Source: Eucalyptus grandis
Taxonomy: Eukaryota; Streptophyta; Magnoliopsida; Myrtales; Myrtaceae
Reading direction: 5' to 3'
DNA: 64,000 bases
Assembly: GCF_016545825.1 (NCBI RefSeq)
Contig: NC_052615.1
Span: 26,099,088 to 26,163,087, forward strand
This document shows positions 34,382 to 45,731 of the stretch, piece by piece; position 1 is the first letter of the stretch, and each line of letters begins with the position of its first letter. A program made the position numbers and the translations under genes. The notes under the pieces were generated by a model, which ran no database searches, had not been told where the DNA came from, and saw nothing but the letters and a program-made list of their open reading frames with translations.

Positions 34382-35460
34382 TGATTGAACCATGGCCCGT
34401 CCTTGAGCATAGATCATGGGGTGGAGTCGAAGGTTGCTGCCACTTATAGTTCTTCGGATGAAGATGACATTTCTTCTCCTAGTTCGTCCTTCCCGATTCC
34501 TCGAGCTACGACAAAGGTGGAGACCATCCAGGATAGGTTGCTTGCATTAACTCCGAATCCGGGCCCTTCGGCAAACCCTAGGGCCATGCCACGCCACGCC
34601 GGAAACTGCAAAAGCAGAGGTAGGCCTTGCCTCCCTTCCTCTTTTTGAGTAGTATGTATATATTAGTTATATATGTTATTCAGGTTTTGGAATATTAGAG
34701 GTATTATGAATCCTTTGAGGAGAGCTGAGGTTCGGAACCTAGCTCATTCTAACGGCCTATGTATGGTCAGTTTGTTGGAGACTAAAGTTCCGGAGTATCT
34801 TTTTCCTTCCTTGTCTTTTGGCTTGTTATTGGGATGGAAATAGATTGCCAACTATGACTCTTTCCTGGGAGGCAGGATTTGGGTTGGTTGGGACCCTTTA
34901 CGGGTTAATTTTGAAGTTTTCTCATCCAACGAATAGGCTATTCATGGAAGGGTGAAGATTCTTATGTCAGGACTTTGTTGTTGTACTTTGGTAATATATG
35001 CTGGACACTCATTTGCTGCTAGGAGGCCTTTATGGGCGGAGCTGATAAGGATGAGTTCTTGAGTCCAAGATATGCCTTGGATGGTGGCTGGGGATTTCAA
35101 TGCCATTAGAGAACCGTCTGATAGAATTGGAGAGTCATCCACCTGGCCACCTACCTTTGATGAATTCAATCAGTGCTTGCTTCAAGCGGAACTAGAGGAC
35201 TTGAGATATGTTGGACTTCGGTTTACTTGGTCCACATCATCCGGGGTAAATCGCAAGGCTAGGAAAATTGACCGGGTGTTAGTGAATGCCTTATGGAGCC
35301 TTGCATTTCTCCTACTCGGAAGCGTCATTCCTACCTCCTAGTATTTCAGACCATTCCCCTATGGTGGTAAAGATCACTCAACCAATTATTCGCAAGAAAC
35401 CATTCAAGTTCTTCGACTTTTGGATGGAGCATTAGTCCTTTTATGATATTGTAGCTCAGG
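34382..35460 (+). pseudogene. LINE-2 ORF1 end and endonuclease
   Basis: After the Copia the LINE resumes with an acidic Ser-rich stretch (SSDEDDISSPSSS) that ends ORF1. Endonuclease signatures follow: FWNIRGIMNPLRR (about 34686), LLETKVPEY (about 34770), PWMVAGDFNAIREPSDR (about 35082) and LRFTWSTSSG with KIDRVLVN (about 35220-35285). Then comes ISDHSPM near 35346, the conserved SDH motif. Stops at several points break it. Confidence 0.8.
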
Positions 35461-37270
35461 TATGGGAAGCCCCGGTAGAAGGTGTCCTTATGTACAGGCT
35501 AGTCAATAAATTAAAGGCTCTAAAGAGTAGGCTCAAACAGTTGAATAGAGATTATTTCTCTGACATTTCCCATAGGGTAGTTGTATCCAAGAATGCTCTT
35601 AGGCTAGCTCAGCTTGACCTGCAGCAGGATCCAACCAATGAGCTTTTGTCGAGTGTAGAGAAGAATCATCGAAAGAGCTTTGTGGAGTTGAGGAGCCAAG
35701 AGGAGTCCTTCTATAGACAAAAATTCAGAATCGAGATGGCTAGAGAATGGTGATAGGAATACCAAGTACTTTCACCATTCTATTACTTCAAGACAATTTG
35801 AAGAACGGGATTTTATCAGTTCTTGACAGAAATGGCAACTTGGTCACTGATCCGAGACACGTTCAGGATACATTCGCATCTCACTTCCAGGAGTTTTTTG
35901 CTCCATGCACTCTCCTGGCCAGACCAACTTTGATTAACTTGCATCAAGCTATTCGACGTCCTCTCACTGAGGATCAGATTGATCTTCTTTCACGGCCCGT
36001 CTCAGATAGAGAAATCCAAGATACCTTATTCTCCCTAGCTCGGGGGAAGGCTCCTAGGCCGGATGGGTTCGGTGTAGAATTTTTTAAGAGCAACTAGGAG
36101 CTGGTAGGGCCTTCGGTTATTGAGGCAGTGAAAGATTTCTTCATCACACGGAGGCTTTTAAGGGATATCAATACAACCATTCTTGTGATGATTCCTAAGG
36201 TGCCTAACGCGACGTCGGTTAATGACTATAGGCCTATTGCTTGCTGCAACACTATTTATAAATACATTACTAAGGTCTTAGCCAATCGGGTCGCGGTGCT
36301 TCATGACACTATTAGCCCTTCTCGAATGCCTTTGTCAAGGGTCGCCACATCAAAGATAATATTCTTCTGGCTCAGGAGCTATTCGCTGGCTTCCATCTAG
36401 AGCCGTACACTCCTAAATGTGTCGTCAAAGTTGATTTTCAAAAGGCCTATGATACGGTAGACTGGGACTTTCTGGAATTGGTGATGACTGCCTTTTGCTT
36501 CCCAGACCATCTCATCCGACTTATCATGGTATGTGTGCGCACTCCCAGGTTCTCTATCTCATTGAATGGAGAAACTACATGGTTTTTTCCCAAGTGGACG
36601 GGACCTTCACCAAGGAGATCCCATGTCCCCTTATTTCTTTACGTTGGTTATGGAAGTTTTCTCAGGGATCCTCAGTGCGTGTGCGGCACAACCTGGAATT
36701 CAATTCTTTTGGAGGTGCAAGCCCACAAGATTATCTCATCTTTTCTTTGCAAATGATGTATTTCTCTTCTGCCGAGCGGATTTGGCGTCAGTCTCTATTC
36801 TAAAAGACGGTTTGGATACATTCTCCACGTGGAGCGGATTGAAGCCAAACAACAACAAAAGTGAGTTATTCCTGGCAGGTGGCTCGGAGGAGTTGCAGAA
36901 TCAAATTAAGAATGCCCTTGGTTTTGTCAAAGGGAAATTGTCGGTGCGCTATCTGGGAGTTTCTATCATATCCTTGAGGCTCGGCAAGGCAGACTGTGTA
37001 TCTCTAGTTGATCGCATCACAGCCAGAGTCCAATCTTGGACGCAGCGTTTCCTCTCCTTTGCTGGTAGAGTTCAGCTTATAAGGTCAGTCCTCCATGCGA
37101 TCCAAGCTTATTGGGCAAGTGTCTTTACTATTCCCGTTGCAATCCTAGAGCACATTGAACAGATACTCAGACAGTTCCTTTGGAAATGCCCTAGCCTTGG
37201 AAAAGGGGGTGCCAAAGTATCCTGGGATGATGTGTGCCTGCCCAAGAAGGAAGGAGGCCTTGGGATTTGA
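35461..37270 (+). pseudogene. LINE-2 reverse transcriptase
   Basis: Blocks in order: RGKAPRPDGFGVEFF (about 36043), MIPKVPNATSVNDYRPIACC (about 36190), FQKAYDTVDWDFLE with an Asp (about 36436), RDLHQGDPMSPYFFTLVME (about 36605) and HLFFANDVFLFC (about 36740). The last is the active-site FADD motif with the first Asp changed to Asn. The open piece 36566-37270 (234 codons) ends with KKEGGLGI. Frame changes lie at about 35750, 36110, 36330 and 36560. Confidence 0.85.
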
Positions 37271-37644
37271 AGACTTCGGGATTGCAACAAAGCTGTGATG
37301 CTTAAGTACATTTGGATCTTGTTTACAAATAAGGAATCCTTATGGTGCAAGTGGATCCACTCAACCTTCCTCAAAAGGGAGAGTTTTTGGGTTGTTGGGG
37401 TGCCCGAATGTTGCTCTTGGGCTTGGAAGAGAATTCTCTACCTTAGATCCGAGTTCCGACTGTCTTTTTGATGGAGGATTGGAGATGGCCGGTCAATTTC
37501 CCTTTGGTTTGACAATTGGCGTCAAAGGGGCCCTTTAAACCTTATATGCTCTGACTCAATTATTTCTGATTCTGGTCTATCTAGGTGTGCCACGGTGGCT
37601 GACCTTTTTTCATCAACGGGTATGGTGTTCAAGACGGTGAACCA
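37271..37644 (+). pseudogene. LINE-2 region between RT and zf-RVT, left of the solo LTR
   Basis: Continues the LINE pol (KYIWILFTNKESLWCKWIHS-type sequence) with stops. It is cut at 37644 by the solo LTR, whose TSD AACCA lies at 37640-37644. Confidence 0.7.
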
Positions 37645-38546
37645 TGTTGGAGAAATTTTCTTGAAGTGTTTTGAAGTTGACAAATCGTTTCTATCAGTCT
37701 AGTCTGAAGGCTTGCAGACTCTGCTATTTAAAGTCTGAAGACCTTGGGACAGCCAGACTCAAGACTCAAAGTCTATCCTCATTGACAGTCTCTAATCCGT
37801 TGAAGAAAGGTTATCCAGAACTGGATGTTTCGTTGATGATTTAACCTTATCAACTGGAGAAGATCTCATGGCTGGAGAAGACATAAACGAGTCCTTTGAT
37901 TGATCGAAGATTGATTCGATAATTGAAGATCCGGCGATTGTCTAAATATTATTGGAAGGTTCTTATGGAAACGAGATCCCGATTGTATGGGCGAACGAGG
38001 ATTGATGGGCTATCAACACGTTCCATTAATAGCTTGGACAATCTTCCGTAATTGATTCCGTCCAACGGGTAGATTGGAGGAATTCCTTTGGTAAGTGCCA
38101 ACGGGTATGATGGCATAAAGGAGTATATAAGGAAGACTGTCTTAGTTGTTCAAGGTGTGCGCGATAGAAGAATTCCAAAGTCCAAGCTCCTTTTAGTTTA
38201 GACAAATCCTTTGAGCGAATACTTGTATACGAAAGAGAGAGTCTATATTTGTGAGAAATCTTGAGGAGGTGTGGTAGAACATCTACACTTTGTGGAATCA
38301 AGGCAAAGCTGTGCTGTAACCTCTTTCTTGTTCATAGTGGAATCCAGCCAATAGGCTGTCATGAAGAAGAGTGGACGTAGGCTTGATATAAGCCGAACCA
38401 CTATAAACCGCGTGTTAAATTTTCTCTTTCTCTCGTCTTACTTTGATTATCGTTTCCTCCAACTCTGCCTAGTATTGTGCAATTGCTTGAGAAAAATTCT
38501 TTATATACCTATTCACCCCCTCTAGGTACTCATACTAGCAATATCA
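37645..38546 (+). mobile_element. Solo LTR, SIRE-family Copia, plus orientation
   Basis: It starts TGTTGGAGAAAT and ends TAGCAATATCA, flanked by AACCA at 37640-37644 and 38547-38551. It is the reverse-complement relative of the LTRs at 24829 and 33457 (shared CCGTTGGCACTT/AAGTGCCAACGG and CCTATTCACCCCCTCTAGG blocks). Length 902 bp. It is more diverged from those two LTRs than they are from each other, so it is a separate event. Confidence 0.88.
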
Positions 38547-38551
38547 AACCA

Positions 38552-39573
38552 CCCCTTCCGATTCTCTCTCGGAGTTCCGGACCGCTTTCTCGGATCGACA
38601 ATCCTTTCCGGCCTTTTCTCGGTATCCTCGGCTTGGCATATCATCGAAAGATGAAGGATAGCATTAATTGGGCATCATTTATTTGGGACAAGGAAATCAC
38701 ACTGAGATATTAATTTAATCTCTGGCCTATCATCAAGAACCGGCTCCCTACCCAAGTTCTTCTCATGTCATATGGTAGAATTGGAATGGTGGTATGTGCC
38801 TTTTGTAAGCTGACGCCAGATTCCATAGACCACCTTTTCTTTGGATGCTACATCACTTCAAGCATGGCTTTCTTTTGGGCAGCTAAATGCAATCTCCCAT
38901 GGTGGAACAAGACGTGGTTGGAAAACCTTCAGTGGGCGAAAATTTTTCTCTCTAGTAAGGAATTTTATCACTCCATTGGACATTTTTCTTTTGGAGCTAT
39001 ATGCCACCTTATCTAGAAGTACAGGAACGACATTCTCTTCAAAGGTCATCCTGTTGCTGTAGCAGCGGTCAAGAAACATCTTATTAAAGTGGTGAAGGAT
39101 AAAGTCTTAACCTTCAAGAATGTAGAAGATAACCCAAGAAATAGAAGACTCCAGCGGAATCGGGGGTTGGATCCATCCATTTTCTCTTCTCCCCAAATTT
39201 CCATAGCCTCCTTGCGAAACGTGTGGTTTCCACCTTCAGCGCGGTTAGTGGTACACCTCGAATGGGATACGGTGATTTAGCTTTGGCGACACTGCCTCCT
39301 TGGTGTCTTTCTTTTAGTTCTTCTTGTTTTATTGCTGGTTGTTTTGTGAGGTTGGTCTCCTTCGCCCTACGTGGCCTACGGTTTCATTGTTAGCTTTTAG
39401 CCGTTTGTTAGGCATTTCTCGCTTTGGCTGCTTTTGCGGAGTTCTTTTGCTGCCGGCACCCTTCCACTCTTGAAGACCTTTGTCTTTTTGAGTGAAAGTT
39501 TTGTGGTGCCAGTTTTTATGTAAATGTTGGTTCAAAGCTATATACATCATTACCTACAAAAAAAAAAAAAAAA
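38552..39573 (+). pseudogene. LINE-2 zf-RVT domain, 3' UTR and poly(A) tail
   Basis: The zf-RVT zinc-binding domain is clear: CAFCKLTPDSIDHLFFGCYI (C-x2-C...H-x4-C) followed by FWAAKCNLPWW and WLENLQWAK. The frame continues to about 39260. The 3' UTR is pyrimidine-rich and ends in an A-run at 39558-39573. Confidence 0.85.
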
Positions 39574-39581
39574 CCCTTACG

Positions 39582-40950
39582 TTAAATCAAGAGTAGAGAT
39601 TATCCTAAGCTTCAAAGCCTATTATAAATAAATCTTCAAGTCTCTGTCAATAATTTTTGGTCACTCAAGAAGCCAAGTTAGTTTCTATAAACCATAGGAT
39701 ATCTATCACTACACAAGTTTCTATTCTTCTCAAATCTAGCTTTGCATTTGGCTGCTTCTTCTTCTTTTGGCTTCTTCTTCTTCTTCTTCTTCTTCTTCTT
39801 CTTCTTCTTCTTCTGCTCCTCCTCCTCTTCCTCCTCCTTATTGGCTTCTTCTTCTTCTTCTTCTTCTTCTTTTTGGCTTCTTTTCTTCTGCTCCTCCTCC
39901 TCCTTCTTGGCTTCTACTTCTTGACTTATTATTCTTCTTCTTCTTCTTCTTCTTCGCTCCTCGTCCTCGTCCTCCTCCTTATCCTTCTTCTTTGCTCTCT
40001 TTTATTTCTCCAACTATTTCAAATGGTATCAAAACATAATTAAAACATGAATAGAGACTAGGATAATAGAAGCTTGATTAGTAAAAGACACATGACCATT
40101 TATTGATCTCGATTACATTATAGGGTCTTGATAACAAATGTTTCGAAGCACAATAAGTCAACTAAAAGTGATAATAGCCATTTCCAAGATGAAAAAATAT
40201 GCATTTTAATAAAAATCACTTACTTCAAATAATGAATCATAATTTTTAAAGCACATTTAGTAAGGTTTACCAAGTACCCAATGAATGTTCTTTAACGATT
40301 TTCAGCAACATAAATGACTTATTAATAAAGAAAACACTTAAAAAATACTAGAACATCAATTATGCTCCTGCTTCATTCTCCCTTAGTAGGAAAGAATCAA
40401 GCTCTGTTGAAAACTCTAATGAACTAAGAATGTCTTCGTAACGATCTTTTGCATCTCATCCTCTACAATCCAAGTGCTTTCAGTCACTAGTAGCTATTTC
40501 ATCAAGGATCTATGATTGAAGTAGTCTCTCTAGGACCTCACCTATTTAACATCTAACACATCTTGAATGACATCTTTTTATACTTTTGGCAACCGACTAA
40601 GGCGATTTCTCAATGGCAACACTCTCTCTATCAACTCTAAAGCAAAGCCCGAAACACTATTGATTTGATTTGTAACACGGGTAATAGCTCTATAACATAA
40701 GACTAGTTCTCTTCAATACCTAATAAGGCCTGAACTTCCTTGACTTACACATGTCATAAGTTCCCTTCGGAAACTTCTCTCTCCCTATGCAGACAACTAA
40801 CAACCCTTCATTCCACGATGTTGATTCACTGCAGAAGAATACACTTCATCGCTAGCCTTCAGTACTGCTCTGACCTCCTCACGATACTTTCATATGTGGT
40901 CTGCAAAAGCCTCACCATCACCGCTAACTCTAGTCTCTTGTGAAAGTGGA
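39582..40950 (-). mobile_element. Gypsy relic copy 2, right fragment (LTR-like part, chromodomain, integrase end)
   Basis: It aligns with 17800-18596 of copy 1 from about 39632. On the minus strand 40600 to about 40370 holds a decayed chromodomain (ESTWIVEDEMQKI). Further upstream, about 40800-40700, the words EKFPKGTYDM and KSRKFRPY match the 'FPKGTY.KL..R..GP' block of the Ty3/gypsy integrase C-terminus. Stops and frame changes are many. A TTC-rich microsatellite (39754-39993) has grown inside the LTR-like part; copy 1 has only a short pyrimidine run there. Confidence 0.65.
39754..39993. repeat. TTC/CTC-rich pyrimidine tract (about 240 bp)
   Basis: Runs of CTT/TTC with CTC interruptions. 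All long open frames across it (Ser, Leu or Phe repeats) are artefacts. Confidence 0.95.
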
Positions 40951-41257
40951 ATTAGACCAAGCATATGTTGAGGATTCAACTCATCCACAAGGACCAAAGA
41001 GAGGGACCACTCATAATTAGACGCACATATGAATGTCACTTGCAATTACAAAATGCAACTCATATGTATTGATTCGCACAAAAGAAGAGAATGAATTGAC
41101 AAATTCTCTCAAACAAGTTGAAACAACACTAAAAAAAAAAAAAACCATTTTTTCTTGAAAATACACTACCATCAATCCCACATTCAACAACATGTGACCG
41201 TCTTGTCTACTATCGCTTCAACGAGTTGCAATCACCTTCAAATTACTTTCATCAAAA
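40951..41257. other. Short intergenic stretch; possible remnant of a Copia 5' LTR end
   Basis: No gene. The last 30 or so bases (CACCTTCAAATTACTTTC) match the end of the 3' LTR at about 45705-45722, so they are the only visible remains of the 5' LTR of the next element. Confidence 0.45.
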
Positions 41258-41284
41258 TGGTATCAAAGCTTACGGTTTGTGATC

Positions 41285-42240
41285 ATGGCGTCATCAAACA
41301 ATCAGCTTCCTCTTCAATACCCACGTCTTACCAAAGAAAACTATGGTAATTGGGCTGTTAGATTGAAAGCTCTACTTGATGCCTACGGTGTGTAGGATCT
41401 TGTCAACACTGGCTATGATGGGCCAAAGGATGAAGCTACCTTGAATTAGAACTAGAGGAATGCCTTGGAGAAAGTTTGTTCAAAAGATCAATATGTCCTG
41501 TCAATCATCTATTAAAGAGGCATGCCTTTAGATGATTCCATGTTCGAAAAATTTTCGAATGCTGCTACTGTTAAAGAGGCATGGGAGATTCGTTACAACA
41601 CACATCCAAAAGTACAAAAAGTTCAGAAGATTTGCTCTCAAACCTTGAGAGTTGAATTCGAGGTTTTTAATATGAAAGAATCTGAATCTATTGTTGATTA
41701 TTTCACAAGAGTTTTGATGATTGTCAACCAGAGAAAAGAAATGGAAAAGATGTTTTAGATGTTCGTGTTGTCAAGAAAATACTCCAGTCCTTAGACAAGA
41801 AGTATGACCATATTGCTATTGCTATTGCAATTGAAGAATCCAAAAACTCTAATGCCATGACGATCGATGAGCTTATGGGTTCATTACAAGCCCATGAAGA
41901 AAGGTTCAGAAGAAAAAAGATTGAACAAGTGGAGGAAGTTCTCCAAACACGGTTGATCATCCGAGATGAGGAGCAAAGAAGAGAACCCACACAAACATGC
42001 GGGACAAACCAAGATTGTGATCATGGTCAAGGCCGAGTCGCTTTTAAGGAAAAGGTCGTGGATGAAGCAAAGGTGATGTTTCTCCAAGTGACAGTAGAAA
42101 CCAATATCAAAGAGGTGTTTGTAGAAAAGAAAAGAACTCAACAAGGCAATGATATGATAAGTCTAACATTCGATGTTATCATTGTAATAAACTTGGCCAT
42201 TATACTTCACTTGCTAGAACAAGGAGAGTAGCGAGTAGAT
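41285..42240 (+). pseudogene. Copia gag (UBN2-type)
   Basis: Begins MASSNNQLPLQYPRLTKENY, followed by NWAVRLKALLDAYGV: the classic DUF4219/UBN2 gag start. In-frame stops occur at about 41395, 41448 and 41515. The 41522-41758 part has [12 protein letters not shown] and [14 protein letters not shown]. The zinc knuckle area near 42170 reads as broken C-x2-C sequence. Confidence 0.82.
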
Positions 42241-43740
42241 GAAAAGGCAAACTTGGTGAATGATGCCAATCAAGTTCTATTATTGGCATTCAAAGAAGAT
42301 GAAGGAGGTCAAATTGATATGTGGTATTTAGATATTGATGCAAGCAATCACATGTGCAAGAGAAAGGAGATGTTTATCGAGTTGGATAAGACAATTAAAA
42401 GAAAAGTCTCTTTCAGTGATAACTTCAAAATTCCTGCTGAAGGCAAATGTACAATTTTGATTTGCTTAAAAAATGGTGCATATCAGTTTATTATCAATGT
42501 TTATTATATCCCAAAAATGTCAAGCAATATTTTGAGTTTAGGATAGCTTTTGGAGAAAGGCTATACTGTTTATATGAAAGATCTTAGTCTTGTGCTAAGA
42601 TATATAAATAATAAATTGATTATGAGTGTAAAGATGTCGAAGAATAGGATGTTTACTCTTGATATAAAGAATATGCCTCGATGTCTGAAGGCATGTGTGG
42701 ATGATCCTTCATGGTTGTGGCATTTGAGGTTCGGCCATCTCAATTTTGGTAGACTCAATTTGTTTTCTCGCAAGAAGATTGTTTATGACTTACCACTTAT
42801 TGATCATCATGATCAATTATGTGAAGGGTGTGTTATTGGTAAGCATTCCAGAACTAGCTTTCCAAAGGAAGTGATTTATCGAGCAAAGAAGTCACTTGAG
42901 TTGATACATTCTGATGTGTGTGGCCCAATTACTCCTCATTCATATGATAATCATCGATATTTTGTTACTTTTATTGATGATTTTACTCAAAAAGCTTGGG
43001 TATATTTTTAGAAAGAAAAAACAGAAGTATTTGATATATTCAAACAATTCAAGAACCTGGCTAAAAAGGAAAGTAGTTATTTTATCAAAGCTATGAGAAC
43101 GATCGTGGTGGAGAGTTCACCTCAGCCATATTCAACAAATTCTATGAAGATCACATTATTTGACATTTCTTGACGACTTTGTATTCTCAATAAAATGGCG
43201 TAACTAAACAAAAAAATAGAACCATTCTTGACATGGTTCAAAGCACGTTGAAGAGCAAAAATTTGCCCAAGGAGCTTTTAGGCTGAAGTTATTTCATATG
43301 CAGTCTCTCTTCAAAATAGATGTCCCACATTTGGACTCAAAGGTGTAACTCCACAGGAAACATGGAACAAGAGATCACCATGTGTTTCACACTTTGAGAA
43401 TTTGTAGGAGCATTGTGTATGTTCATGTGCCAGACTAGAAAAGATCTACGTTGGAAGGTAAGAGCAAAAAGCTCATTTTTATTGGGTATGACTCCTCATC
43501 CAAAACTTATCGATTATTTGATCCTAACACTTTGAAAGTACATATAAGCAAAGATGTCAAGTTCGAAGAAGATGGCACATGGGAAGACAATCCAAAAAAC
43601 GAAGCGAATACTCGTGGTGATACCGATCAAACGGAGTTGAAGAATCATTCTACACCTTCTTCTCCAGTATCTTCTTCGAGCTCATCATCACCAACCTCTT
43701 CAAACGGTGTCAATGAATCGTTAGTGCCAAGATGAAGGAG
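42241..43740 (+). pseudogene. Copia protease, GAG-pre-integrase and integrase
   Basis: The protease block reads MWYLDIDASNHMC, with the Asp-Thr-Gly triad changed to Asp-Ile-Asp. The next frame (42550-43011) has WHLRFGHLNFGRL and CEGCVIGKHSRTSF, then LIHSDVCGPI (first integrase Asp) and FVTFIDDFTQKAWVYF, ending in a stop. Downstream pieces hold YENDRGGEF-like and HYARIC-less remnants in shifted frames. The segment 43451-43735 is the KLIFIGYDSSSKTYRLFDP block that ends the integrase region. Confidence 0.8.
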
Positions 43741-43741
43741 A

Positions 43742-45122
43742 TTGTCTAACATTTATGAAACTATCGACGAGGTTCACCTTGTATGTCTTCTTGTAGATTG
43801 TGAACTACTTGTATATGATGATGCGGCCAAAGAAGAAAAATGGAGAAAAGCCATGAATAAAGCAATTAAAGCCATTGAGAAGAATAAAAAATGGGAGCTT
43901 GCTGATCTATCAAAGGACAAGAAATCAATTGGAGTAAAATGGGTGTACAAGGCCAAGAAGAATGAGAAAGGAGAAGTGACAGGATACAAGGCTACATTAA
44001 TCGCGGAGAGGTACAAGCAAAAAGTTGAAATCGACTATGACAAAGTTTTTGCCCCCATCACCTGAGTGGAAACGATTAGATTGATTATTTCTATCACTGC
44101 TCATAGTAATTGGCAAACTTATCAAATGAATATCAAATCAGCATTTTTGAATGGCATCCTTGAAGAAAAGATTTATGTTGAACAATCCGAGAAGTTTGTT
44201 GTGAAAGGTCATGAAGATAAAGTGTTGAAATTGAAGAAAGCTCTATATGGACTTAAACAAGTATCGAGAGCATGAAGTTCCATATCAATGCATATTCCAA
44301 GGCAAATGGATTCTCTCAATGTCCTTACAAGCATGCACTCTATTTGAAGCAAGCAAAAGGTATTCTACTTGCCTTTTTATATGTCGATGACTTGTTTTTA
44401 TAGGAAATGGTCCAGCAATGATGGATGCTTTTAAGGCATTGATGGTGAAGGAATTTGAGATAACTGATAATGGTCTCATGAATTATTTTCTTGGGATTGA
44501 AGTGAAGTAGAGTGCCAAGGGGATTTTTATTTCCCAAAAAGGATATGCAAAAAATATCCTTGAAAAATTCAACATGAAGAATTGTACTCCGGTCAATACA
44601 CAAATGGAGTGTGGAACCAAGCTTTCGAAGTTTGATGATGGTGTCGATGTTGATTTGAGATATTATGGAAGCTTGATTGGGAGTTTGAGATACTTGACAT
44701 GCACGAGACCAGATATTATATATAGTGTTGCAATTGTGAGTTGATATATGGAGAAGCCGAACACATCTCATCTTAAAGCTGCAAAGAGGATATTTCTGTA
44801 CATCAAAGGTACTACTTCTCATGGCTTACACTACTATCACTCTAAATCCTTCCAACTTAGAGTTTATTCAGATAGTGATTGTGGTAGAGGTATTGATGAT
44901 CGAAAGAGCACTATAGGTTTTGTATTTTTCTTGTGTGACGCTGCTTTCACATGGTCATCAAAGAATCAATCCAATGTCACTCTATTAACATGTGAAGCTG
45001 AATATGTAGCTACATCTTCATATGTTTGTCATGTAATTTGGTTGAGAAGATTACTCAAATATATTCTTATGAAGCATAAGAAAGCAACTGAGATTTTTGT
45101 TGATAGTATTTCTGCTATTTAA
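43742..45122 (+). pseudogene. Copia reverse transcriptase and RNase H
   Basis: RT blocks: GVKWVYKAKKNEKGEVTGYK, YDKVFAPIT, then after a TGA QMNIKSAFLNG (catalytic Asp of MDVK changed to Asn) and [20 protein letters not shown]-like sequence near 44380 is frame-broken. RNase H: YSDSDCGRGIDDRKSTIGF, WSSKNQSNVTLLTCEAEYVA and EIFVDSISAI. The domain order is complete but several stops and the Asn change make it inactive. Confidence 0.85.
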
Positions 45123-45344
45123 TTGTCAAAAAAATCTAGTTTTTGATAAATGAAGCAAACATATCGATGTTCGATATCACTTCATTTGAGAACAAGTTAA
45201 AGACAATGAGGTTGAAGTGTTGCATGTGAAGACAGGAGATCAAGTGGCAAACATTTTTACCAAATCTCTCAAGATCAATACTTCTTGAAAGTTCAAAAGA
45301 CTACTTGGAATGATCGATGGAAGAGAATTTGGTTTAAGGGGGAA

Positions 45345-45731
45345 TGTTATAAATTAAACCAAATTCATTGGTGTCAATAACTATTAGGTATCTACATTGA
45401 AGAAGAGTCATAATTACAACATTATCTTTAATGAGTCTATTCATATTATGATGATAGTTTTAGAGATAATGATTGTTTTTAAAAGATAAGATGAGATATG
45501 ATGATTGTTGTGTTTGTTTCTAGATCTTATCCGCAATGTTGGTTTCCAGATCTTTATCCGGAACGCTAGCTTCATCTATTGAGAAACGTAAAGATCATAT
45601 AACAAGTCTATAAATAAGAGAGTATTGTAATTGTTTCTTATTAAGGTGAAACAAATCTACAAACCTATCTATATTTTTCTTCTTTGTATGAGTTGTGAGT
45701 GTTTCACCTTCAAATTACTTTCGTCAAAACA
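45345..45731 (+). repeat. 3' LTR of the decayed Copia
   Basis: Starts TGTTATAAATT directly after the polypurine tract. It carries a TATA-like CTATAAATAAG at about 45609 and ends near TCGTCAAAACA. The exact end is uncertain by about 5 bp because the 5' LTR is missing. Confidence 0.7.

Larger units (their letters stand above)
24316..39573 (+). mobile_element. 5'-truncated LINE (LINE-2), split by two SIRE-family insertions
   Basis: Pieces on the + strand: the end of ORF1 (24316-24828 and 34382-34660), endonuclease (about 34680-35400), reverse transcriptase (35490-37270), zf-RVT region (37271-37644 and 38552-39080) and a 3' UTR with an A-tail at 39558-39573. The full-length Copia 24829-34376 and the solo LTR 37645-38546 interrupt it; removing both and one copy of each TSD restores continuity. 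The tail is followed by AACCCTTACG, and AACCCATACG lies at 24306-24315, so a 10-bp duplication with one mismatch may mark the ends. Many stops make it inactive. Confidence 0.85.
41258..45731 (+). mobile_element. Decayed Ty1/Copia element lacking most of its 5' LTR
   Basis: A primer site TGGTATCAAAGC (41258-41269), gag from 41285, protease, integrase, reverse transcriptase and RNase H follow in Copia order on +. A polypurine tract (AAGGGGGAA, 45336-45344) and a 3' LTR of about 387 bp (45345-45731) complete it. Stops and frameshifts are frequent. The 5' LTR is absent apart from about 30 bp, which suggests truncation or recombination. The lineage is not certain; the RT wording fits Tork/Ale-type elements. 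Confidence 0.85.

Noticed and set aside
39657..40043. Open frames of 90-128 codons rich in Leu, Ser, Phe
   Set aside because: They read through a TTC/CTC microsatellite inside a retrotransposon relic.
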